From Lapillicoccus sp. (GTDB lineage: Bacteria; Actinomycetota; Actinomycetes; Actinomycetales; Dermatophilaceae): a stretch of 64,000 nt of DNA. The notes beneath the pieces are model-generated. The model ran no database searches and was not told the origin of the DNA. It saw only the letters and a program-made list of their open reading frames with translations. This document shows, one piece after another, positions 15,330 through 24,459 of the stretch. The translations under genes were made by a program, and so were the position numbers. How positions within the stretch are numbered: the first letter of the stretch is position 1; each line of letters starts with the position of its first letter. The DNA lies in assembly GCF_025353065.1 (NCBI RefSeq), contig NZ_JANXRJ010000319.1:1-64000 (forward strand), in the 5' to 3' direction.

Positions 15330-17138
15330 TCAGCCGCGCTGCTGAGAGACCCAGCTGGCGTGGAGGCCGGAGTAGACGCCGCCGCGGCCGACGAGCTCGG
15401 TGTGGTGGCCGCGCTCGACGATCCGGCCCTTGTCGACGACGATGACCTCGTCGGCGGCTTGGGCTGTGGAGAGCCGGTGGGCGATGGCGATCGAGGTGCG
15501 GCCGCGGGTGAGGCTGTCGAGGGCGCGCTGGATGCGGACCTCGGTGCTGGGGTCGACGGCCGAGGTGGCCTCGTCGAGGACGAGCAGGTCGGGGTCGGCG
15601 AGGTAGGCGCGGGCGAGGGCGACGAGCTGCCGCTCCCCGGCCGACATCGACTCGCCGCGCTGGCCCACGTCGGTGGCCAGCCCGTTGGGCAGGGTCGAGA
15701 GCCATCCGTCGAGCCCGAGCTCGGTCAGCGTGAGCAGGACCTCGTCGGGCGTCGCGTCGGGGGCACCGAAGGTGATGTTGGCCAGCAGCGAGTCGTCGAA
15801 GAGGAACCCCTCCTGAGGCACGAGGACGACCCGTGAGCGCAGTGAGCGGAACCGGATCTCGCGCAGGTCGGTCCCGTCGAGGCGGACGACCCCGTCGGAG
15901 GGGTCCATCAGGCGGGTGAGCAGCTTCGCGAAGGTGGACTTGCCGGACCCCGTCTCGCCGACGATGGCGACCCGGCTGCGCGGCTCGATCCGCAGCGACA
16001 CGTCGTGCAGGACCCGGTCGCCGCCGGGATAGGCATACCTCACGTCGTCGAAGTCGACGGTGATCGGCCCCCGCGGGAGGTCCACGCCGTCGTCCCCCGG
16101 GTCGGCGACGTCGGCGTGCGTGTCGATGATCCCGATGACGCGGCGCCATCCGGCGACGGCGTTCTGCATCTCGTTGAGGATCTCGGTGGCCTGCTGGACG
16201 GGGGTGGTGAAGAGGTTGACGAGGAAGAGGAAGGCGAGCAGCTCGCCGAGGGTCAGGTCGCCGCGGACCGCCAGCAGGGTCCCGACGACGATGACGACCG
16301 CCGTGGTCAAGCCAGAGACCAGCTGGCCGGAGGTGAAGGCGACCACGGCTCGCGCCTGGGCCCCGATCGCCGCGCGGCGGTGCTGGTCGATGGCCTCGTC
16401 GATGCGGGCCGCCGTGCGGTCCTCGACGCCGTAGGCCCGGATCGTCGCGGCGCCGACGACGGCTTCGGAGATCCCGCCGAGCATGTCGCCGACCCGCTCG
16501 CGCACCGTGGTGTAGGCGCGGCCGACGATGCCCTGGAACTGGCGGATGACGACGAACAGCGGGATGTAGCAGACCCATACGACCAGGGCGAGCAGCGGGC
16601 TGTAGATGATCATCAGGACGGTCGCCAGGGTCAGCTGGGCGATGTTGATCATGAGCATCAGCCCACCGAACTGGACGAACATCGAGATCGTGTCGACGTC
16701 GGAGGTCACCCGCGAGACGAGGGAGCCGCGGCGCTCGGTGTTCTGGGTGAGCATCGACAGGTCGTGGATGTGCCGGAAGGCCCGGATCCGCAACGAGGAC
16801 AAGCCGTTCTCGGAGGCGGTGAAGAGCCGGATGTTGACCAAGTAGGAGCTGAAGGCGGTGATCGCGACGCCGACGAGCGCGAGCAGGACGTAGCGAAGGA
16901 CGACGGCGAGGTCGGGGCCTCCCGTGGCGAGGATCCCCTCGTCGGTGGTGCGCTGGACGACGAACGGGATGAGGACGCGGCCGAGGGTCGAGAGCATCGC
17001 CAGGGCGACGGTCACCCAGATCCCCTTGCGCAGCTCCGGAGAGAGCTGCACCCCGCGCTTGAGGGTCTGCCAGGTGCCGAGGTTCTGGCCGGCCTCGATC
17101 CCGGAGTGGTCGGTGACGGGGGTGCTGCGCAGGCTCAT
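15330..17138 (-). CDS. ABC exporter half-transporter (catalytically complete ATP site)
   Basis: This is an ABC exporter half: an N-terminal membrane domain (about residues 40-330) fused to an ATPase domain. Walker A is GETGSGKST, Walker B LLVLDEATSAVD keeps the catalytic Glu, and the switch histidine is in AIAHRLST. Its signature, however, is MSAGE rather than LSGGQ. The start (ATG, 17138) overlaps the stop of the upstream half-transporter as ATGA, so the pair is co-translated and should form a heterodimer. Substrate cannot be told from sequence; drugs, lipids or peptides are all possible. Length is 602 residues. Confidence 0.93.
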   Translation of the reverse strand: MSLRSTPVTDHSGIEAGQNLGTWQTLKRGVQLSPELRKGIWVTVALAMLSTLGRVLIPFVVQRTTDEGILATGGPDLAVVLRYVLLALVGVAITAFSSYLVNIRLFTASENGLSSLRIRAFRHIHDLSMLTQNTERRGSLVSRVTSDVDTISMFVQFGGLMLMINIAQLTLATVLMIIYSPLLALVVWVCYIPLFVVIRQFQGIVGRAYTTVRERVGDMLGGISEAVVGAATIRAYGVEDRTAARIDEAIDQHRRAAIGAQARAVVAFTSGQLVSGLTTAVVIVVGTLLAVRGDLTLGELLAFLFLVNLFTTPVQQATEILNEMQNAVAGWRRVIGIIDTHADVADPGDDGVDLPRGPITVDFDDVRYAYPGGDRVLHDVSLRIEPRSRVAIVGETGSGKSTFAKLLTRLMDPSDGVVRLDGTDLREIRFRSLRSRVVLVPQEGFLFDDSLLANITFGAPDATPDEVLLTLTELGLDGWLSTLPNGLATDVGQRGESMSAGERQLVALARAYLADPDLLVLDEATSAVDPSTEVRIQRALDSLTRGRTSIAIAHRLSTAQAADEVIVVDKGRIVERGHHTELVGRGGVYSGLHASWVSQQRG

Positions 17139-19084
17139 GACTCCACCGCGACGTTCTCGTCGTCGGCCCGGGTGAGCGCGGCCTCGGCCCGCTCCTCCTC
17201 GCGCAGCCGCAGCTCTCGGGGGTCGGTGGGCTCGGCGGGCCTGGGCGGCTCCTCGTCGGCGGCCACCGCCGCGCGCTCGGCCGCTTCCCTGGCGTATGCC
17301 GTGACGAGACGCTGATAGCCCACGCATCGTCCGAGCAGCTCGGCGTGGGTGCCATGGTCGACGACCCGCCCCTCCTCGAGGTAGATGATGTCGTCGGCGA
17401 GCGCGATCGTCGCCATCCGGTAGGCGACGACGAGCACGGTTGTCCCCGCAGCCGACTCGCGCAGCGCACCGAGGATGGCCTGCTCGACGCTGGGGTCGAC
17501 GGCGGAGGTCGCGTCGTCGAGGATCAGGAGCTGAGGCTCGCGGATGACGGCGCGCGCCAACGCGATTCGCTGCCGCTGGCCACCGGACAGGCTGGCGCCC
17601 CGCTCCCCCACCCGCGTGTGGATCCCCGAGGCGAGGTGGGCCACGAAGCCGTCGCCCTGGGCGACCCGCAGCGCCTGCCAGACCTCCTCGTCGGTGCGTT
17701 CGGCGCCGAGGGCGATGTTGCCGCGCACGGTGTCGTCAAACATGAAAGTCTGCTGGGCCACGAGTGCGGCGACCTCGGAGATCCCGCCCCGCCGGACCGA
17801 GCGGAGGTCGACGTCGTCGACGAGGACCGCCCCGGTGTCGGGGTCGACGAGCCGCATCATCAGGTTGGTGAGGGTCGACTTGCCCGAACCGGTGGGACCG
17901 ACGAGCGCGGTGGTGCCGCCCGCCGGGACGTCGAGGGTGACGGCGGAGACGGCCCGGTGCCGACCGGGCAGGCCGTCGCCCTCACCGGAGTCGGCGACCT
18001 CGTAGGAGTAGCTGACGTCGTCGGCCCGCAGCTCGCTCGCGCCGGCACGCGGCAGGGCGGCCGAGCCGTGCTCCATCGAGCCGGTGGCCCGCAGGACGGC
18101 GTCGACGCGGTCCCAGCCGACGACCGCCCGGGGCATCTCGGCGAGGACCCAGCCGAGGGCGCGCACGGGGAAGGCGAGGATGGAGAAGAGGTAGGCGATC
18201 TGGACGACCTCGCCCGCCGTGAGGTGTCCGGTGGACACCCGCCACACCCCGACGGCGAGGACGGCGAGCGTCCCGAGCGTCGGGATGGCCTCGATGGCGG
18301 GGTCGAAGACTCCGCGGGTGCGGCCGACCTCGATGTTGGCGTCCCGCAGCTCGTGGGTCACGGCGCGGAACCGCTCGGCCTCCTGGTCCTCCCGGCCGAG
18401 GCTCTTGACGATCAGCGCGGCCTCGAAGCTCTCGTGGGCGACCTCGGAGACCTCGGCACGCAGCTGCTGCGCGCGGGTGACCTTGGGCGACATGACGCGC
18501 TGGAAGGCGATGTTGACGAGGAAGAGCGCCGGGAAGACGGTCAGCCCGATGACGGCGAGGAAGACGTCGACGAGGAACATCTGCACGGCGGCGAAGACGA
18601 GCATCACGACGACGCCGATGGCCATGGGGAGGGGGTTGAACACGTTCCAGGTCGCCTCGACGTCCGCGTTGGCGTTGGACAGCAGCTGGCCGGAGGGGTG
18701 GCGGTGGTGCCAGCTGAGCGGGAGCTGCAGATATTGCCGGGTGACCCGGCGGCGGAAGATCGCGCCGAGGTTGAAGACCGCGACGCCGGCCGCGACCCGG
18801 CGAACCACGATGCCGATGACGTTGAGCACCACGACCGCGGCGAGCAGGAGCGCGGCGTGCCACAGCTGCCCCGAGGTGACGGAGCGGGCGGCGATGGCGG
18901 GCGCCACGGTCTCGTTGGTCACCTTGCCGATGACGTAGGCCGTGCCACCGGTCATGATCCCGTAGATCGTGCTGCCGATGACAGAGACGGTGAACCACCG
19001 AGGTTGTTCACGGATGCCTTGGCCGATGACGCCGAAGCCCCGCCTGAGGGTCGCTGCCGAGGGATGGGGGACGAGGGTCGACAA
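17135..19084 (-). CDS. ABC exporter half-transporter (degenerate ATP site)
   Basis: This is the first half of the exporter pair (649 residues): a membrane domain followed by an ATPase domain. Walker A is GPTGSGKST and the signature LSGGQRQRIALARA is perfect, but Walker B reads LLILDDATSAVD (Asp where Glu is catalytic) and the switch histidine is replaced by Tyr in VVAYRMATI. These losses fit the non-hydrolysing half of heterodimeric exporters. The start is TTG at 19084 with GGGAG about ten bases before it. A charged tail of about 50 residues after the ATPase is rich in Glu, Arg and Ala. Confidence 0.93.
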   Translation of the reverse strand: MSTLVPHPSAATLRRGFGVIGQGIREQPRWFTVSVIGSTIYGIMTGGTAYVIGKVTNETVAPAIAARSVTSGQLWHAALLLAAVVVLNVIGIVVRRVAAGVAVFNLGAIFRRRVTRQYLQLPLSWHHRHPSGQLLSNANADVEATWNVFNPLPMAIGVVVMLVFAAVQMFLVDVFLAVIGLTVFPALFLVNIAFQRVMSPKVTRAQQLRAEVSEVAHESFEAALIVKSLGREDQEAERFRAVTHELRDANIEVGRTRGVFDPAIEAIPTLGTLAVLAVGVWRVSTGHLTAGEVVQIAYLFSILAFPVRALGWVLAEMPRAVVGWDRVDAVLRATGSMEHGSAALPRAGASELRADDVSYSYEVADSGEGDGLPGRHRAVSAVTLDVPAGGTTALVGPTGSGKSTLTNLMMRLVDPDTGAVLVDDVDLRSVRRGGISEVAALVAQQTFMFDDTVRGNIALGAERTDEEVWQALRVAQGDGFVAHLASGIHTRVGERGASLSGGQRQRIALARAVIREPQLLILDDATSAVDPSVEQAILGALRESAAGTTVLVVAYRMATIALADDIIYLEEGRVVDHGTHAELLGRCVGYQRLVTAYAREAAERAAVAADEEPPRPAEPTDPRELRLREEERAEAALTRADDENVAVES

Positions 19085-19135
19085 CGGAGGAAACTCCCGG
19101 CAGTGCGCTGGTCTGGGTGGGCAACAACCAGTTTC

Positions 19136-20476
19136 TCACGTTGCACCGACAGCCTCGACCGGCCGTCTGCGGATCGAGGCGCAGAGCGAGGCGGCGACGA
19201 CGCAGAGGGCGCCCGCGGCATACCAGGCCAGGTCGTAGGTGCCGAGCTGGTCGCGGATCATCCCCGCTCCGGCGGCGGCGATCGCGGCCCCGATCTGGTG
19301 CGAGGCGAAGACCCAGCCGAAGACGACCGGCGCCCGCTCGCCGAACGCGATCCGGCAGAGCGCCATCGTCGGGGGGATGGTGGCGACCCAGTCGAGGCCG
19401 TAGAACAGGACGAACGCCAGCATGTTGACGTGCATCCGGTCGCTGAACAGCGAGGGCAGGAGGAAGAGGGAGGCTCCCCGGAGCGTGTAGTAGACCGCGA
19501 GCAGGAACCGCGCGTCGACCCGGTCGGTGAGCCAGCCCGAGAAGATCGTGCCGACGATGTCGAAGACCCCGACGAGCGCGAGCAGGCCCGCCGCCGTGGT
19601 CATCGGCATCCCGTGGTCGTGGGCGGCCGGGATGAAGTGGGTGCCGACGAGGCCGTTGGTCGACATCCCGCAGACGGCGAAGCTCCCGACGAGCAGCCAG
19701 AAGACGCCGTGCCGCGAGGCCTCGCGCAGCGTCCGGATCGCGACGAGGGCGGGGTTGCCGGCCGGCGGGGGCGGCGGGGTGACGGGGGTCCCCTCCGGAG
19801 CCCCGTATGCCGCGACGCCGAGATCGCTCGGATGGCTGTGGAACCGCCAGAGCACGACCGGGACGACCGCGACCGAGACCGCCGCGGTGGCGATCGCGGC
19901 CGAGCGCCAGCCGTGGTTCTGCGCGAGCCAGGCGAGCCCCGGCAGGAAGACGAGCTGGCCCGTCGCGCCCGCGGCGGTCAGCACCCCGGTCACGAGCCCG
20001 CGGCGCTTGACGAACCAGCGTCCGGTGACGGTCGCGACGAGCGACATCGACATCGTGCCGGTGCCGAGCCCGACGAGGACGCCCCACGAGAGGATCAGCT
20101 GCCAGGAGGACGTCATCCAGATCGGCAGCAGCGAGCCGAGCGAGACGAGGACGAGGGCGGCCGCGACGACCCGGCGCACGCCGAGGCGCTCCATCAGGGC
20201 CGCGGAGAAGGGCGCCGTCAGCCCGAAGAGGACGAGGTTGACCGACACCGCGGTGCCGATCAGGCCCAGCGGCCAACCGAACTCGTCGTGCAGCGGCTCG
20301 ATGAGCACGCCGGGTGTCGAGCGAAAGCCTGCGGCGCCGATCGCCGTGAGGAAGGCGACCGCGGCGACCCACCACGCCGGGTGGATGCGGGGCGAGTGCC
20401 GGGCCGACGGGGCGTCGAGGGCGTCCGCCGGAGTGAGGTCAGGGTCGATGAGGGCCACGACGACGAGTGTGTGCAT
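19136..20476 (-). CDS. MFS transporter
   Basis: This is a 12-helix major facilitator transporter of 446 residues. It resembles the monocarboxylate/oxalate-formate branch (SVNLVLFGLTAPFSAALMERLGVRR after the first helix, and a PPPPPAG loop between the two halves). Substrate is not predictable. I chose ATG at 20476; GAGG lies only two bases before it, so a slightly later start (for example at the GTG four to five codons on) is possible. It is divergent from the metallo-hydrolase gene across a 207-bp region with strong inverted repeats, which may control either gene. Confidence 0.85.
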   Translation of the reverse strand: MHTLVVVALIDPDLTPADALDAPSARHSPRIHPAWWVAAVAFLTAIGAAGFRSTPGVLIEPLHDEFGWPLGLIGTAVSVNLVLFGLTAPFSAALMERLGVRRVVAAALVLVSLGSLLPIWMTSSWQLILSWGVLVGLGTGTMSMSLVATVTGRWFVKRRGLVTGVLTAAGATGQLVFLPGLAWLAQNHGWRSAAIATAAVSVAVVPVVLWRFHSHPSDLGVAAYGAPEGTPVTPPPPPAGNPALVAIRTLREASRHGVFWLLVGSFAVCGMSTNGLVGTHFIPAAHDHGMPMTTAAGLLALVGVFDIVGTIFSGWLTDRVDARFLLAVYYTLRGASLFLLPSLFSDRMHVNMLAFVLFYGLDWVATIPPTMALCRIAFGERAPVVFGWVFASHQIGAAIAAAGAGMIRDQLGTYDLAWYAAGALCVVAASLCASIRRRPVEAVGAT

Positions 20477-20594
20477 CACCTCGCGCTTCGGCGAGTGGCC
20501 GAAAAGACAACATACGCAAAGATCCCGCCATATCTGTGTGATCTTCGGTCTTCGACGCGGCTCCTGGTGGCTCCTGCTGGCTCCCCTGGAGAAG

Positions 20595-20661
20595 GGGACG
20601 CTTCGCTCGAGGACGGTTCCCACGCGAAGCGTCCCTTTATCGGGTCACCCGATAAAGGGAC
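20595..20661. promoter_or_regulatory. two mutually exclusive inverted repeats upstream of the MBL gene
   Basis: Arm pair one is GGGACGCTTCGC (20595-20606) with GCGAAGCGTCCC (20624-20635). Arm pair two is a perfect 14-bp palindrome, GTCCCTTTATCGGG (20631-20644) and CCCGATAAAGGGAC (20648-20661), with a 3-base loop. The two share GTCCC at 20631-20635, so both cannot form at once. The second ends 22 bases before the ATG of the downstream gene. The rest of the 20477-20683 gap shows no gene. Confidence 0.7.
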
Positions 20662-20683
20662 GGGGCGTCCTAGGCTCGGGGCC

Positions 20684-21379
20684 ATGTCCGACCACGAGGT
20701 GCTGCGCATCGACCTCGGGTGGTTCGTGCGCCCGGCAGAGGAGACCGGCACCGGGTCCCCGCGCGTCGAACCCTGCCTCGCGTATGTCGTGCGCCTCGAC
20801 CGCGCTGACGGCGGTCTCCTGCTCTTCGACACCGGCATGGGATCGGACCCCGAGGTCGACGCGCACTACCGCCCGCAGCGGCAGCCGCTGCGAGAAGCGT
20901 TGGCAGCACACGGCATACGCCTCGACGAGGTGACCCACGTCAGCAACTGCCACCTCCACTTCGACCACTGCGGCGGCAACCCGCTCCTCGCTGGGAGGCC
21001 CGTCTTCGTCCAGCGCGTCGAGCTCGAGGCGGCCCGCACGACCGTCGACTACACGCTGCCGCGGCTCGTCGAGGACGACGACCACGTCGTCCTCGACGGC
21101 GAGGCGCAGATCCTGCCCGGCCTGCACCTCGTGCCGACGCCCGGCCACACCGACGGGCACCAGTCCCTCGTCGTCGAGCAGCGGGACGGCACCGTGGTCG
21201 TCGCCGGACAGAGCCACGACACGGCGTCCGCCTGGTCCGCCGACGTCCTGTCCCGTCGGGCGGCCCGGGAGGGAGCTGCCCCGCCGCTCCCGACCACGCC
21301 CGGCTGGCTCGACCGGATCGCCGAGTTCGACCCGCGCAGAGTGGTGTTCGCCCACGACCACTCGATCTGGGTGCCCTGA
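20684..21379 (+). CDS. metallo-beta-lactamase-fold hydrolase, lactonase-like
   Basis: The 231-residue protein has the HxHxDH metal motif in CHLHFDHCGG (H90, H92, D94, H95), a third ligand in PTPGHTDGH, an aspartate-bearing SHDTASAW block where a bridging acid is expected, and a final AHDHSIW histidine. This pattern fits the N-acyl-homoserine-lactone lactonase branch of the fold, but many members act on other esters or lactones, so the substrate is open. ATG at 20684 is clear. It is preceded by a strong pair of hairpins and followed directly by an 18-bp tandem repeat. Confidence 0.88.
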   Translation: MSDHEVLRIDLGWFVRPAEETGTGSPRVEPCLAYVVRLDRADGGLLLFDTGMGSDPEVDAHYRPQRQPLREALAAHGIRLDEVTHVSNCHLHFDHCGGNPLLAGRPVFVQRVELEAARTTVDYTLPRLVEDDDHVVLDGEAQILPGLHLVPTPGHTDGHQSLVVEQRDGTVVVAGQSHDTASAWSADVLSRRAAREGAAPPLPTTPGWLDRIAEFDPRRVVFAHDHSIWVP

Positions 21380-21380
21380 C

Positions 21381-21487
21381 GTGATCCCGAGCCGAAGCGT
21401 GATCCCGAGCCGAAGCGTGATCCCGAGCCGAAGCGTGATCCCGAGCCGGAGCGTGATCCCGAGCCGGAGCGTGATCCCGAGCCGAAG
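21381..21487. repeat. 18-bp tandem repeat, six copies
   Basis: Six adjacent copies of gtgatcccgagccgaagc (two copies have ccggagc) begin one base after the MBL-fold gene stop and end 23 bases before the stop of the convergent GNAT gene. The sixth copy lacks its last base. There are no spacers, so this is a minisatellite, not a CRISPR. It can be open in both directions but shows no start signal. Confidence 0.95.
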
Positions 21488-21509
21488 ATCCCGTGCAGCG
21501 GGTCCGCAA

Positions 21510-22040
21510 TCATCGCTGCGACAACGAGATCCAGGAGCGGCGGATTCCCCCCTCGACCTCCTCGAGCGCTCCGCCCTGGTGCTCGATGGTCCGCGCCGAC
21601 GCGACGTTGTCGTCGCGGCAGGTGATCAGGACGGGGTCGATCCCGCGGTCGAGGCACTCCTGCTGGACGAGCCCGAGAGCGGCCGTCGCGACACCACGAC
21701 CACGGGCGGTGGGGCGAACGGCATACCCGATGTGGCCGCCCACCCGTCGGAGGTAGTCGTTGAGCTCGTGCCGCAGGCTGATCGTGCCGATGACCGTCGT
21801 GGGCTCACGGTCGTCGATGACCCACCGGAGAGTCGAAGCGACGAGCTCGGGAGGCACCCGCTCGCCGCGCTCGTGTGCCGTGGTCTCGGCCACCCAGCCG
21901 GCGAAGGCGTCGGCCCCCTCGAGGTCCTCGAGCGACCGTTCCATCACACCGGAGCCATCGATGTGCGCGCCGTGGAACTCACGCACCATGACGAGCCACG
22001 CAGCGTGCAGGTCCGTCGTGGGCCGGATCAGGGCGATCAT
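21510..22040 (-). CDS. GNAT family N-acetyltransferase
   Basis: This is an acetyl-CoA-dependent N-acetyltransferase of 176 residues. The GNAT core is clear: IGTISLRHELND, then HIGYAVRPTARGRGVATAAL (the RGRGVA pyrophosphate-binding loop, motif A), ITCRDDNVASART and GGALEEVE. The acceptor substrate is unknown; the overall shape resembles RimJ/RimL-type or small-molecule acetyltransferases. ATG at 22040 has no close competitor. It is convergent with the MBL-fold gene and divergent from the TIGR03085 gene, with 77 bases between the two starts. Confidence 0.92.
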   Translation of the reverse strand: MIALIRPTTDLHAAWLVMVREFHGAHIDGSGVMERSLEDLEGADAFAGWVAETTAHERGERVPPELVASTLRWVIDDREPTTVIGTISLRHELNDYLRRVGGHIGYAVRPTARGRGVATAALGLVQQECLDRGIDPVLITCRDDNVASARTIEHQGGALEEVEGGIRRSWISLSQR

Positions 22041-22117
22041 GCCAGCACCGTATCCGTGACCGCGATCCCGGCGCGGGCGATGACGACCCGACGATCGGCC
22101 TGGGGCACGATGGCGGC

Positions 22118-22756
22118 ATGACCGGATTCGCCCGACAGGAACGCCACGCCCTCTGCGACACCATGCTCCAGGTGGGTCCGGACGTGCCCACACTGTGCAG
22201 CCCCTGGCGCGCAAGGGATCTCGCGGCCCACCTCGTCATCCGCGACTCCCGGCCCGACCTCGCCCTGGGCATGTTCGTCCCGGCGCTCAAGGGCCGGCTC
22301 GATGCGGCGATGACGTCGTATGCCGCGGTCGCCTGGCCCGGGCTCGTCGACCGCGTCCGCTCCGGGCCGCCGTTCTGGTCACCGACCCGGTTGCCGCCCG
22401 TGGACGAGGCGGTCAACCTCGCGGAGTTCTTCATCCACCACGAGGACGTCCTCCGGGGGGCGCCGGGCTTCACGCGGAGGGTGCTCGACGCACCTCTGGA
22501 GGCGGCGATCTGGAAGGGCTTACGGTCCCAGTCGAAGCTCATGCTCCGGGGGGCCACGGTCGGCGTCGTCCTCGCGGCACCTGGCTTCGGACGGTTCACC
22601 GCGAAGGGTCCCAGCGGGCCCGGGACCGCGGTCGTGACCGCCACCCCGGGAGAGCTCAGCCTCTTCGTGGCCGGTCGCCAGCGGGTCGCCGAGGTCGAGG
22701 TCGAGGGACCCGACGCGGCCGTCACGGCCATCTCCGGGGAGCCCCTCGGGGCGTAG
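22118..22756 (+). CDS. TIGR03085 family metal-binding protein
   Basis: This 212-residue protein belongs to the TIGR03085 family within the DinB/mycothiol-dependent maleylpyruvate isomerase-like helical bundle. Visible family parts are FARQERHALCDTM, the CSPWRARDLAAHL block, DEAVNLAEFFIHHEDVLRG with paired histidines, and a C-terminal sterol-carrier-like stretch. Actinobacteria often place this gene between hisF and hisI, and here it also lies between them though not adjacent. A mycothiol-linked activity is possible but not shown by the sequence. Confidence 0.88.
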   Translation: MTGFARQERHALCDTMLQVGPDVPTLCSPWRARDLAAHLVIRDSRPDLALGMFVPALKGRLDAAMTSYAAVAWPGLVDRVRSGPPFWSPTRLPPVDEAVNLAEFFIHHEDVLRGAPGFTRRVLDAPLEAAIWKGLRSQSKLMLRGATVGVVLAAPGFGRFTAKGPSGPGTAVVTATPGELSLFVAGRQRVAEVEVEGPDAAVTAISGEPLGA

Positions 22757-22812
22757 GAGTGTCGGCGACTCTGTCCCGGCGAGCAGCGGGGCCAGCGCCT
22801 ACAGTGCCCTGT

Positions 22813-24459
22813 GTGCGCCGCCTCCTGGGACTCCTTCCTGCCCCCACACTGCTGTGCGCGGCATACGGGCTGCTGCTGCTGAGCTGGGCAATGAGCAACG
22901 CGCCGTTCGCGGGCGCCGACGAGACGTCCCACTACGTGCGGGCCATCGCCGTGGGCGACGGGCAGCTGGTCGGTCCGCTGGATCCCTTTACGACCGCCGA
23001 CTTCCCGAACAGCCCGACCACCCTCGGCTGGCTCAACGACGCCACCCGGGCGGTGACCGTGCCGGGAGACAAGCTGAGCCGCACCGCCACGTGCAACGCC
23101 TTCCACGTCCTCGTCAGTGCCGCCTGCCTGGACGACCCGGCGGCGATCACGGGCACGACGGTGGTCCAGAACCCGGTGGGGAACTACCAGCCGCTGCCGT
23201 ATGTGCTGCCGGGCCTGGCGATCGACCGGACGGACGGACCCTTCACCGCGGACCGGCTCGGTCGCCTCGTCTCGGCCCTCAGCTGCTGGGTCTTCCTGTG
23301 CCTCGCGGTCCGGCTGGCGTGGAACCGGGAGGCGCCGTCCCTCGTCGGCATCGCCCTGGCGGTGACGCCGATGGTGCTGTTCACCGCGTCGATCATCAAC
23401 CCCAGCGGCCTCGAGATCGCGACCGGCCTGGCCTTCGCCGCAGCCGTGCTCCGCCTCCGACAGCACGAGCGGCCGCCGGCGTGGGTCTGGGCGGCGACCG
23501 CGGTCTCCGGCTTCACGCTGTCCCTGAGCCGCAGCCCCGGCCCCGTCTGGGTGGTCGTCGACCTCGTGGTGCTGACCCTGCTGCTCTCGTGGCGGGAGAC
23601 CGGACGCCGTCTCCGGGCCCAACCCGTGGCAGCCACGATCACCCTGCTGGTCCTGGTCCTCGGCATCGTGCTCAACCGGATCTGGGAGGGCCTCTACGGA
23701 TCCCGCCTGCGTCTGACGCTCGCCGAGGTGAGAGCGCTGGGGCGGCCGTCGCGAACGCTGCTCGACACCTTGTTCCGGCAGCAGGTCGGCAACTTCGGCT
23801 GGACCGAGACCCCGATGTCGCCGACTCTCGTCTTTGCCTGGTTCGCCCTCGTCCTCCTGCTCGTGGTGCTCGCTCTCGTCCTCGGCACCTGGCGCGAACG
23901 GATCGTGCTCGTCCTCACCACCGTCGGTGCGGTCGCGGTGACCATCGGGCTCCAGGTGGTCTTCCTGGCCGGCACGGGTTTTGGTGCGCAGGGGCGGCAC
24001 GTGCTCCCGGTCACGGTGATGATGCCGCTGCTGGCAGGCCACATCATCGCCGCGCACCGGACCCGGATACCGCCGCACCCCCGGCAGCGGCCGCAGATCC
24101 TCGGCGGGTCGTCGGCCGCGGTCGTCGGCCTGCTGGTGGCGGTCCCGGTGGCGGTCCTCGTGGCCGTCGTCCAGGTTGGCGGGTGGTACACCAACAGCAG
24201 GCGCAACGCGGTCGGGGCCGCCGGGCCACGCTGGTTCTTCTCGCACCCGGAGTGGCAACCACCGCTGGGCTGGTACCCCTGGCTGGCGATCACCGTGGTG
24301 GCGGGCGCGCTGATCGTCATCGCCCTGTGCCTCCCGGGCGGTCTCCTGCCTGCGCGACCAGGGCCGCCTTATCCGTCGCCGGATCCATCGCCGGACGCGA
24401 GCGACACCAGCGACGCCTCCGGGAGCGGAGCCCGTCAGGGTGCGGTCATCGGACGGTGA
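22813..24459 (+). CDS. DUF2142 membrane protein
   Basis: This is a polytopic membrane protein (548 residues, about 9-11 hydrophobic segments) of the DUF2142 family, which resembles glycosyltransferase-type membrane proteins. The diagnostic N-terminal part is [14 protein letters not shown] after the first helix. The acidic D-E-x-x-H motif recalls the lipid-phosphate-sugar-using GT-C enzymes, but activity is unproven. GTG at 22813 gives a signal-anchor start; GTG at 22759 or 22804 is possible. The last 14 bases overlap the convergent hisF end. The C-terminal tail is rich in Pro, Asp and Ser. Confidence 0.82.
   Translation: MRRLLGLLPAPTLLCAAYGLLLLSWAMSNAPFAGADETSHYVRAIAVGDGQLVGPLDPFTTADFPNSPTTLGWLNDATRAVTVPGDKLSRTATCNAFHVLVSAACLDDPAAITGTTVVQNPVGNYQPLPYVLPGLAIDRTDGPFTADRLGRLVSALSCWVFLCLAVRLAWNREAPSLVGIALAVTPMVLFTASIINPSGLEIATGLAFAAAVLRLRQHERPPAWVWAATAVSGFTLSLSRSPGPVWVVVDLVVLTLLLSWRETGRRLRAQPVAATITLLVLVLGIVLNRIWEGLYGSRLRLTLAEVRALGRPSRTLLDTLFRQQVGNFGWTETPMSPTLVFAWFALVLLLVVLALVLGTWRERIVLVLTTVGAVAVTIGLQVVFLAGTGFGAQGRHVLPVTVMMPLLAGHIIAAHRTRIPPHPRQRPQILGGSSAAVVGLLVAVPVAVLVAVVQVGGWYTNSRRNAVGAAGPRWFFSHPEWQPPLGWYPWLAITVVAGALIVIALCLPGGLLPARPGPPYPSPDPSPDASDTSDASGSGARQGAVIGR

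Noticed and set aside
17135-19084. ABC half-transporter as a decayed gene because of lost Glu and His
   Set aside because: The changes are the ones expected for the non-hydrolysing half of a heterodimer, and the rest of the protein is intact.
17345-20660. Long plus-strand frame running into the MBL-fold gene
   Set aside because: The part before 20684 is antisense to the ABC and MFS genes and has no domain; only the segment from ATG 20684 matches a protein family.
21381-21487. CRISPR-like repeat array
   Set aside because: The 18-bp units are directly adjacent with no spacers and no cas gene is nearby, so it is a minisatellite.
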